DNA from: Halodurantibacterium flavum
Lineage (GTDB): Bacteria > Pseudomonadota > Alphaproteobacteria > Rhodobacterales > Rhodobacteraceae
Assembly (NCBI RefSeq): GCF_042681825.1
Contig: NZ_JBHUGH010000013.1
Location: 80,813 to 144,812 of the forward strand
Length of the DNA: 64,000 bases
Reading direction: 5' to 3'
Numbering within the stretch: the stretch's first letter is position 1; every line of letters starts with the position of its first letter. Both the position numbers and the translations under genes were made by a program. Below are positions 50,627 through 57,648 of the stretch, one piece after another. The notes under the pieces were generated by a model. The model ran no database searches and was not told the DNA's origin. It saw only the letters and a list, made by a program, of their open reading frames with translations.

Positions 50627-51865
50627 TCAGAATTCCAGCGGGCGGTCGCCGTCCTGATCCTTGATCCGGCTGGGCAGGCCCATCCGGTTCAAGAGGCCAA
50701 GGAAAGGCTGCGGCGGCAGTTCCTCGACATTGACCATGGTGCCCACGTCCCACTCACCGCTCGCGATCAGCATCGCGGCAGCGACGGGCGGCACGCCGGC
50801 CGTATAGGAAATGCCCTGGCTGCCGACCTCTTCATAGGCTTCCTTGTGATCGGCGACGTTGTAGATGAACACCTCGCGCGGTTGCCCGTCCCTGGTGCCC
50901 TTGACGAAATCGCCGATGCAGGTCTTGCCGGTATAATTGGGCGCAAGCGAGGCCGGATCGGGCAGGACCGCCTTGACGACCTTGAGCGGGACGACCTCCT
51001 GCCCCTCGGCGGTCGTCACCGGCTGTTCGGACAACAGCCCGAGGTTCTTCAGCACGGTGAAGACGTTGATGTAGTGATCGCCGAATCCCATCCAGAACCG
51101 CACATCGGCATCGGGATAGTTGGCGGCCAGCGAATGAACCTCATCATGGCCGGTCATGTAGGCCTTTTGCTTGCCGACGACGGGCAGGTCCCATTCCTTG
51201 CCCACCTCGAACATCCTGTTCGACCGCCAGCCGCCGTTCTGCCAGCTGTAGACGGTGCCGGTGAATTCGCGGAAATTGATCTCGGGGTCGAAATTCGTGG
51301 CGAAATACTTGCCGTGCGATCCGGCGTTGATGTCGACGATGTCGATGCTTTCGACGGTGTCGAGATATTCGTCCGCCGCAAGCCTGGCATAAGCGTTGAC
51401 CACGCCCGGGTCGAAGCCCGCACCAAGAATCGCAGTCACGCCGGCCTCGCGGCAGCGATCACGGCGCTTCCATTCGTAGTTGCCATACCAGGGCGGCGTC
51501 TCGCAGATCTTGGCCGGGTCCTCGTGGATCGCCGTGTCGATATATGCGGCGCCGGTCTCGATGCAGGCCTCCAGCACCGTCATGTTCACAAAGGCTGACC
51601 CGACGTTGATCACGATCTGGCTGCCCGTCTCCCGGATCAGGGCCGCAACCGCCGCGCTGTCCATCGCATCGAGCGCATGGGCGCGCAGCACGCCGTCGGT
51701 CTTCATCGCGCCCTTTTCATGCACGCTTTCAATGATCGCCTCGGCCTTCGCCACGGTGCGCGAGGCGATATGGATATCCCCCAGCAGGTCGTTGTTCTGC
51801 GCTGCCTTATGCGCCACGACCTGAGCCACGCCACCGGCGCCGATGATAAGAACGTTGCGTTTCAC
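50627..51865 (-). CDS. Carboxynorspermidine/carboxyspermidine dehydrogenase
   Basis: 412 residues of the saccharopine dehydrogenase family. N-terminal Rossmann loop NVLIIGAGGVAQVVAHKAAQN, then AAYIDTAIHEDPAKICETPPWYGNYEWKRRD when read in pieces, ILGAGFDPGVVNAYARLAADE, DINAGSHGKYFATNFDPEINFRE and PDADVRFWMGFGDHYINVFTVLKNLG. These features match CANSDH, which condenses L-aspartate semialdehyde with a diamine or putrescine and reduces the imine. It is paired with the decarboxylase gene 32 bases upstream, giving norspermidine or spermidine without AdoMet decarboxylase. Confidence 0.9.
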   Translation of the reverse strand: MKRNVLIIGAGGVAQVVAHKAAQNNDLLGDIHIASRTVAKAEAIIESVHEKGAMKTDGVLRAHALDAMDSAAVAALIRETGSQIVINVGSAFVNMTVLEACIETGAAYIDTAIHEDPAKICETPPWYGNYEWKRRDRCREAGVTAILGAGFDPGVVNAYARLAADEYLDTVESIDIVDINAGSHGKYFATNFDPEINFREFTGTVYSWQNGGWRSNRMFEVGKEWDLPVVGKQKAYMTGHDEVHSLAANYPDADVRFWMGFGDHYINVFTVLKNLGLLSEQPVTTAEGQEVVPLKVVKAVLPDPASLAPNYTGKTCIGDFVKGTRDGQPREVFIYNVADHKEAYEEVGSQGISYTAGVPPVAAAMLIASGEWDVGTMVNVEELPPQPFLGLLNRMGLPSRIKDQDGDRPLEF

Positions 51866-51897
51866 GAGGGGGTCCTCCTCTGAAAGGTGACGAATGT

Positions 51898-52995
51898 TCA
51901 GGACAGCGCCGCGGCGAAGTCCTCATAGCCGAAATCGCGGACGAGGGTCTGGCTGCCATCGGACTCGCGGATGACGATCGCGGGCATCTTGACGCCGTTG
52001 AACCAGTTCTTCTTGACCATCGTGTAGCCGGCCGCATCCTGAACCGAGATGCGGTCACCGACCTTCAGCGGCCCGGGAAAGGCGAATTCGCCGAACACAT
52101 CCCCGGCAAGACAGGACTTGCCGCAGATCATGTAGCGATGCGCCCCCTCGTTCGGCGCAATCCGCGCCTCTTGCCGGTAGATCAGCAGGTCGAGCATATG
52201 CGCCTCGATCGAGCTGTCGACGATGGCAAGATCCTTGCCGTTGTTCAGAAGGTCCAGAACCGTCACCTCGAGCGTGGCGGTGCGGGTGATCGCGGCCTCG
52301 CCGGGTTCCAGATAGACCTGCACGCCGAACCGGTCGGCAAAGGCCCGTAGCCGCGCCGCAAGGCGTTCGAGCGGATACCCCTCGCCGGTGAAATGGATGC
52401 CGCCGCCAAGGCTGACCCATTCGACCCGGCCGAGAAGACCGCCGAAGGTTTCCTCGATCTGGCCCAGCATCCGGTCAAAAAGGTCGAAGTCGTCGTTTTC
52501 GCAATTGTAGTGGATCATGAAGCCCGAGATGCGGTCCATCACGGTCTCGATCCGCGCGACATCCCATTCCCCGAGCCGGCTGAAGGGCCGCGCCGGGTCG
52601 GCAAGGTCGAAACCGGAAAAGCTGACCCGGGGGTTCAGCCGCAGGCCGCGCGTGATGCCCGCCGCCTTGTCGCCGAACCGTTCAAGCTGGCTGATCGAGT
52701 TGAAGATGATCTTGTCCGCGTGGCCGATCACCTCGTCGATCTCATGATCCGCGTAGGCGACCGAATAGGCGTGCGTCTCGCCGCCGAACTTTTCCCGCCC
52801 CAGCCGCACCTCGTAAAGCGACGACGACGTCGTGCCGTCCATATACTGGCGCATCGTGTCAAAGACCGACCATGTGGCAAAGCACTTGAGCGCCAGAAGC
52901 GCGCGCGCCCCCGAAAGCTCGCGCAGCAGGGCCACCTTTTCCATGTTGCGGATCAGGGCGGCGCGGTCGATCTGGTAATACGGTGTCTGGATCAT
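51898..52995 (-). CDS. nspC: Carboxynorspermidine/carboxyspermidine decarboxylase
   Basis: 365 residues, alanine-racemase-fold PLP decarboxylase. The PLP Lys is in ARALLALKCFATWSVF, the glycine loop in VSLGGGIHFTGEGYP, YLEPGEAAITRTATLEV follows, and the substrate Cys region is ICGKSCLAGDVFGEF. SSSLYEVRLGREKFGGETHAYSVAY is typical of NspC. I use the ATG at 52995; the longer frame upstream is not family-like. It finishes the two-step route to norspermidine or spermidine with the downstream dehydrogenase. Confidence 0.93.
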   Translation of the reverse strand: MIQTPYYQIDRAALIRNMEKVALLRELSGARALLALKCFATWSVFDTMRQYMDGTTSSSLYEVRLGREKFGGETHAYSVAYADHEIDEVIGHADKIIFNSISQLERFGDKAAGITRGLRLNPRVSFSGFDLADPARPFSRLGEWDVARIETVMDRISGFMIHYNCENDDFDLFDRMLGQIEETFGGLLGRVEWVSLGGGIHFTGEGYPLERLAARLRAFADRFGVQVYLEPGEAAITRTATLEVTVLDLLNNGKDLAIVDSSIEAHMLDLLIYRQEARIAPNEGAHRYMICGKSCLAGDVFGEFAFPGPLKVGDRISVQDAAGYTMVKKNWFNGVKMPAIVIRESDGSQTLVRDFGYEDFAAALS

Positions 52996-53249
52996 GGCGG
53001 CCCCCGGCGGTTTACAAACTTCGAAAGGGGCCGCAGACCTGCGCCCCATCCATGCGCCCTGTGCTATATGAACCCCCGCCCCCCGTTTCAACCCCGGTTT
53101 GGTGACGGACAGATGACAATGGGGCACCCGGACCCGGCCAATACGCCCATGATTGCGGATTTCGCGACCTGCGGGTTCCGAGGCTGATTGCCCCTGCAAG
53201 CCGTCCTGGCGCCAGACGGCGGATACGTTCACACCCGCGCCCGCGAGGA

Positions 53250-53450
53250 TCAGACGACGCGAGTTTCGAGGTCGCCTATGCCGTCCATGTGGGCGCACAA
53301 GACATCGGCGCGTTCGATGGCTCCGACACCCGAAGGCGTGCCGGAGAAGATCAGGCCGCCAGCCGCAAGCGTGAACAGCCCCGAAAGATACGCGGCGGTC
53401 TCTGGCGTTTAGATCATCTGGTTCAGGTCCCCGGTCTGGCGCCGCGTCTC
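53250..53450 (-). pseudogene. Remnant of a fumarylacetoacetate hydrolase (FAH) family gene
   Basis: The minus strand encodes RRQTGDLNQMI, an in-frame TAA at 53411-53409, then TPETAAYLSGLFTLAAGGLIF, SGTPSGVGAIERADVLC and AHMDGIGDLETRVV before a TGA. This is the conserved C-terminal part of FAH-family enzymes, where QMIW is followed by the LFTLxPGDLIFTGTPAGVG block; the stop sits where the Trp is expected. No catalytic N-terminal metal site is found upstream in this frame. I call it a degraded fragment. Confidence 0.75.
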
Positions 53451-53805
53451 AGGGACGTCACACCGGGAAAGCGGGATCGCAGATGCTGCGGAAGCGGCTG
53501 AAACGCCTGACGTAGGATATTTCGTCGGTTTGACCTTTCGGACTGATCCTCGATTTCCCGGTTCGATGCCGTCCAACCCACAAAGGTGAAGTGGGATTAT
53601 TTTCGTCATTCCCGCCCGGAACGGATGGATGGGCCGCGCCATCCGGCGCCCGCTATCCGAAACGTGGTGTCAGGTCGTGGGCAATCTCGGGTATCTGGCT
53701 CATGACACGCTGCGTTTCCGGGATTGCCTGCTTTCGTGGCCGCGCACGCTCCGGGAAGACAGATGCCGGCGCGGTCTGGCCGCACACGCGCGAGATCCGT
53801 CGCCG
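53451..53805. other. 355-bp region without a recognised gene
   Basis: Between the FAH remnant and the GlxA regulator gene. Six-frame reading gives short peptides with no likeness to FAH or another family. It may be further decayed gene sequence. The 253 bp on the other side (52996-53249), upstream of nspC, must carry the nspC promoter; CATATAGCAC on the minus strand near 53070 is a weak -10 candidate. Confidence 0.4.
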
Positions 53806-54807
53806 CTATCTCCCGATGCCGAATTGCTGGCGATAGGCGGCGGGGGACATCCCGGAAAGCTTGTGGAACAGCTTGCGGAACGCCGCCGGATCGGAATAGC
53901 CGACATCCCATGCGATACGGTCCACCGAGTCCAGTGTCCGTTCCAGCGACTCGCGGGCCTTTGCGACCCTCACCTGCTGAAGATATTCGACCGGGGTAAA
54001 GCCGGTAGCGGCGCTGAAACGGCGCAGGAAGGTGCGCGCTGTCATTCCCATCATCTCCGGAAGGTCGCCCACGCCCTGCATTTTGGCGGCATGGGCGTGG
54101 ATATGATACTGGGCCTTGCGGATCACATCATCGCCGTGGTCGAAGCGCGGCACGAACTGGGCAAACGGGCGCTGGCTCTGACGCGGCGGCTCGACCAGCA
54201 GAAAGCGCGCCGTGGCCAACATCGCTGCCGGGCCGAGCAGCCGGCCGACCAGCGTCAGGCCAAGATCGGTCCAGGCAAGAATGCCCCCGGCGGTCATGAT
54301 GTCGCCTTCATCCAGGACCATATGTTCCTCGGCCAGCTTTACCTTGGGAAAGCGCGCTGCCAGCTGCCGGGCAAAGGCCCAATGTGTCGTCATGCGGCGT
54401 CCGTCGGTGAGGCCGGTCTCGGCGAGAACGAACGCGCCGGCGCAGACGGAACAGAGCATCGCCCCCGCGCTGTGCTGATCCCGCAGCCAAGCCGCCGCGG
54501 TCGGCGCGGGTTCCATATGCTCGGGCAAGATGATGCTGGGCGGTGCAATGACATGCGTCAGCCGTTGCTCCGTCCCGGGATGGCTGTCCCAGACACAGCG
54601 GACACCTTCATCCGTGGCCTCCCAGTGCGAGACCCGGATCGCCGCACGGCCTTCATTCCCCCAGCCGCTCGCAATCCGAAAAAGGTCCGTCAGGCCATAG
54701 ATGGCCGCCAGCTGACATGAGGGATAGATCAGGAGGCCGATATGGGCGACCAGATCCGAGCCTTGGCCGTTTGTCCGTTCCGCCCCGCTTGTTGTCGTTT
54801 CCGCCAC
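53806..54807 (-). CDS. GlxA-type AraC-family transcriptional regulator with DJ-1/PfpI domain
   Basis: 333 residues. The N-terminal amidotransferase-like domain (VAHIGLLIYPSCQLAAIYGLTDLFRI, MLCSVCAGAFVLAETGLTDGRRMTTHWAFARQLA) has Cys in a nucleophile-elbow position. The C-terminal AraC domain has two helix-turn-helices (LPEMMGMTARTFLRRFSAATGFTP; VDRIAWDVGYSDPAAFRKLFHKLSGMSPAAYRQQFG). I use GTG at 54807 because GAGGGGA precedes it; upstream codons look unlike the family. It is divergent from the hydrolase gene with 55 bases between, so it likely controls it. Confidence 0.88.
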   Translation of the reverse strand: MAETTTSGAERTNGQGSDLVAHIGLLIYPSCQLAAIYGLTDLFRIASGWGNEGRAAIRVSHWEATDEGVRCVWDSHPGTEQRLTHVIAPPSIILPEHMEPAPTAAAWLRDQHSAGAMLCSVCAGAFVLAETGLTDGRRMTTHWAFARQLAARFPKVKLAEEHMVLDEGDIMTAGGILAWTDLGLTLVGRLLGPAAMLATARFLLVEPPRQSQRPFAQFVPRFDHGDDVIRKAQYHIHAHAAKMQGVGDLPEMMGMTARTFLRRFSAATGFTPVEYLQQVRVAKARESLERTLDSVDRIAWDVGYSDPAAFRKLFHKLSGMSPAAYRQQFGIGR

Positions 54808-54862
54808 TCCCCTCGCTCCTCTTCCTTCCTTATCTTGGCCATATCGAACGAAGGATAGGCCG

Positions 54863-55801
54863 ATGAACCCAAACCTTACCCGACGAACTCTGATGACCAC
54901 CGGGGCCGCTTCGGCTGCCCTTCTGATCCTGACGCGCAACTCTGCTGCTCAACCTGAAGGAGACATTATCATGTCAACGATCACGACCCAGGACGGCACC
55001 AACCTTTTCTACAAGGACTGGGGCCCCCGCGATGCACAACCTATCGTCTTTCACCACGGCTGGCCCTTGTCCAGCGACGATTGGGACAACCAGATGCTCT
55101 GGTTCCTTGAGCAAGGCTATCGGGTCATCGCCCATGACCGCCGTGGCCACGGCCGGTCGGACCAGACCGATACCGGCAACGATATGGACACCTATGCGCA
55201 GGACGTGGTAGAACTCGCCCGAGCCCTCGACCTGAAGAACGCGGTGCACATCGGCCACTCGACCGGCGGCGGAGAGGTAGCCCGCTACGCAGCCCGCGCC
55301 GAAGCCGGGCGGATCGCCAAGGCCGTTCTGATCGGTGCCGTGCCGCCGGTGATGGTGGCGAGCGAGGCAAACCCGGATGGCATTCCGCTGGAGGTTTTCG
55401 ATGGCTTCCGCGCTGCCCTGGTGGCGAACCGGGCGCAGTTCTTCCTCGACGTGCCCTCCGGCCCGTTCTTCGGCTTTAACCGCGATGGCGCCGAGGTCAG
55501 CCAGGGCCAGATCCAGAACTGGTGGCGTCAAGGCATGATGGGCGGCGCGAAGGCGCAATACGACAGCATCAAGGCGTTTTCGGAAACCAACTTCACAGAG
55601 GATCTGAAGGCGTTGACAATTCCCGTCCTGCTGCTGCATGGCGAGGACGACCAGATCGTTCCCATCGAGAACTCGGCCCACAAGGCCATCGGGCTTCTGC
55701 AAAACGGCCGGCTGATCACCTACCCGGGTCTGTCCCACGCGCCGTTTGCCACCCACCCCGAGCTGGTGAACGCCGACCTGCTGGCCTTTGTGCAGGAATG
55801 A
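54863..55801 (+). CDS. Alpha/beta hydrolase (non-haem chloroperoxidase/esterase family) with Tat-like signal
   Basis: 312 residues from 54863. The N-terminus LTRRTLMTTGAASAALLILT resembles a twin-arginine signal ending near NSAAQ. The enzyme domain then begins MSTITTQDGTNLFYKDWGP, has PIVFHHGWPLSSDDW (oxyanion region), AHDRRGHGRSDQ, the nucleophile elbow HIGHSTGGGEVARY (Ser about 132), the acid in LLLHGEDDQIVP and the final His in YPGLSHAPFATHP. The family includes cofactor-free chloroperoxidases and lactonases. The Met at 54971 has an excellent AAGGAGACATTATC upstream and is where cytosolic homologues usually start, so two products are possible. Confidence 0.88.
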   Translation: MNPNLTRRTLMTTGAASAALLILTRNSAAQPEGDIIMSTITTQDGTNLFYKDWGPRDAQPIVFHHGWPLSSDDWDNQMLWFLEQGYRVIAHDRRGHGRSDQTDTGNDMDTYAQDVVELARALDLKNAVHIGHSTGGGEVARYAARAEAGRIAKAVLIGAVPPVMVASEANPDGIPLEVFDGFRAALVANRAQFFLDVPSGPFFGFNRDGAEVSQGQIQNWWRQGMMGGAKAQYDSIKAFSETNFTEDLKALTIPVLLLHGEDDQIVPIENSAHKAIGLLQNGRLITYPGLSHAPFATHPELVNADLLAFVQE

Positions 55802-55844
55802 CCCGCAGCGGGCGGATGACGGGCAGGCCCGTCCTCCGCGCCGC

Positions 55845-55870
55845 GCCGCCCCGGTCCACGCCGGGGCGGC
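55845..55870. terminator. GC-rich hairpin between convergent hydrolase and cysG genes
   Basis: Perfect 10-bp stem GCCGCCCCGG / CCGGGGCGGC with a six-base loop, 44 bases after the hydrolase stop and 6 bases before the cysG stop. There is no T-run, but the placement suits a bidirectional terminator. Confidence 0.55.
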
Positions 55871-55875
55871 CCCTC

Positions 55876-57297
55876 CTAGCGGGTGCCCCCGACAGCCAGG
55901 GGCCGGTCCCGTAACCGGGGCAGATCGCCCGCCAGTTCGACCATCCCCTCTTTCGGCCAACGGACCAGAATGACCGCCGGATTGCGCAGCCCCGCAACGG
56001 CGGCGTCGGCGGCCATCCGGCCGAGTGTGCTGCGCAGAATGCGCTCGCCTGCGCTTCCCGCCTGCTGAACGAACTCGACCTCGCAATGCCGGGGGGCGCC
56101 GGCGGCGATCAGTTCGGCCTCGACCTCGGCCAGCCGGTGCATCGCCATATAGAGCGCCAGGGTCGTTCCCGGTGCGAAAGCCGCGCCAAGATCCGCCCTG
56201 TCGCCCGGTTTGCAGGTCGCCGTCGCCACGACCAGCCGTTCGGTCGCCTGCCTCTCTGTCAAAGCGCGCGTGAGGCTGGCAGCCGCAGCACTTGCGGCGG
56301 TGATGCCCGGAACAAGCTCTACCGCGATGCCCGCCGCACGCGCGGCCTCGATTTCCTCACAGGCGCGGCCAAAGACCGAGGGGTCGCCCGATTTCAGCCG
56401 GACCACGCGCAGGCCCCGCCACGCCGCCGCGACGATGGTTGCGTTGATCTGGTCCTGCGGCCAGGAATGGGCGCCCACCTCCTTGCCGACGAAGACGCGA
56501 TCCGCATCCCGCCGCGCGAGGTCCAGCACCTCCGGATCGACCAGCCGGTCATAAAAGATGACATCCGCCTGTTGCAGGCGCTGCATTGCGCGCAAGGTCA
56601 GAAGATCGCGCGCGCCGGGGCCCGCGCCCACAAGGGCGATCCAGCCGCCGTCGCGGTCGGGCGCACCCCCGGACAAGGCCGCATCCCGCAGGGTTATCGC
56701 CGCGCCGGCCCCATCGCCTTTGGCCTGCAGATGGCGAGGACGGCCGGCAAAGGCCCATTCCCAGAAGGCCCGGCGCCGGTGTTTTGGCACATGATCCTCG
56801 ACCATGCCGCGCATCCGCCCCGCAAGCGCCGCAAGGCGCCCCAGCCCGGGTTCGAGGGTCGCCTCGATCCCCGCGCGGATCTGGCGGGCGAGGACGGGCG
56901 CGGTTCCTTCCGTTCCGATTGCCACCACCACCGGGTCGCGATCCACGATGCAGGGGGTGTAGGCGTCGCAAAGGTCAGGCCGGTCAACGACATTGACGGG
57001 AACCCCGACACGCCGCGCAAGCTGCGCCAGTTCGACATCCGTCGCATCGTCGCCCGTCGCCACAAAGAGCAACGCGGCACCGGCCAGGTCCCGCGCGTCC
57101 GGCCAGCGGGGATGATGCACGGCGTCGCCCGCCGCGACCAGCACCGCAAGTTCGGGGACAAGCGGATCGGGTGTGCAGATCAGGATCGCCGCCTCGGTCC
57201 GCCGGATCAGGCGGATCTTGCGCGCGATCTCTTCCGATCCGCCGGCAAAGACGACGCGGCGGCCGTCCATCCGCAGGAACATGGGGAACGTTTTCAT
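55876..57297 (-). CDS. cysG: Sirohaem synthase
   Basis: 473 residues, trifunctional. Residues 1-210 form the precorrin-2 dehydrogenase/ferrochelatase domain (FPMFLRMDGRRVVFAGGSEE, LLFVATGDDATDVELAQLARRVGVPVNVVDRP). From about 220 the SAM-dependent uroporphyrinogen III methyltransferase has IALVGAGPGARDLLTLRAMQRLQQADVIFYDRLV, VGKEVGAHSWPQDQINATIV, VRLKSGDPSVFGRACEEIEA and VPGITAASAAAASL. It makes sirohaem, the NirB cofactor. It lies 15 bases after nirD. Confidence 0.95.
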   Translation of the reverse strand: MKTFPMFLRMDGRRVVFAGGSEEIARKIRLIRRTEAAILICTPDPLVPELAVLVAAGDAVHHPRWPDARDLAGAALLFVATGDDATDVELAQLARRVGVPVNVVDRPDLCDAYTPCIVDRDPVVVAIGTEGTAPVLARQIRAGIEATLEPGLGRLAALAGRMRGMVEDHVPKHRRRAFWEWAFAGRPRHLQAKGDGAGAAITLRDAALSGGAPDRDGGWIALVGAGPGARDLLTLRAMQRLQQADVIFYDRLVDPEVLDLARRDADRVFVGKEVGAHSWPQDQINATIVAAAWRGLRVVRLKSGDPSVFGRACEEIEAARAAGIAVELVPGITAASAAAASLTRALTERQATERLVVATATCKPGDRADLGAAFAPGTTLALYMAMHRLAEVEAELIAAGAPRHCEVEFVQQAGSAGERILRSTLGRMAADAAVAGLRNPAVILVRWPKEGMVELAGDLPRLRDRPLAVGGTR

Positions 57298-57312
57298 TGC
57301 CTTCCTCCCCCT

Positions 57313-57648
57313 TCAGGCCGCCTTGCGGGCGACAAGCCCGGTCGCATCCATCAGGATGCGCCCATTCTCCAGCCGCAGCGCATGGGTGCGCACCGCGCCT
57401 TCATCGGCCCCCTGCGCCTGCCCGGTATTCAGATCGAAAACCCAGTTGTGCAGCGGGCATGTCACGCGATCGCCATGAACGATGCCCTCGGACAGGGGAC
57501 CACCCTTGTGCGGGCAGCGGTCATCCAGCGCAAAGATCCGGTCATCGGCGGTACGGAAGACGGCGACGCAGCCCTGCGCCGTCTTCACCAGCCTTGCGCC
57601 CTGCGCGGGGATATCCTCCAGCGCGCCGATATCGATGAACAGGCTCAT
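57313..57648 (-). CDS. nirD: NADH-dependent nitrite reductase small subunit
   Basis: 111 residues: a Rieske-like domain. CPHKGGPLSEG and CPLHNWVFDLNTG give the Cys-x-His pairs of a Rieske [2Fe-2S] centre; many NirD proteins lack these ligands, but here CPH and CPLH are both intact. The ATG overlaps the nirB stop by 4 bp. Confidence 0.93.
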   Translation of the reverse strand: MSLFIDIGALEDIPAQGARLVKTAQGCVAVFRTADDRIFALDDRCPHKGGPLSEGIVHGDRVTCPLHNWVFDLNTGQAQGADEGAVRTHALRLENGRILMDATGLVARKAA

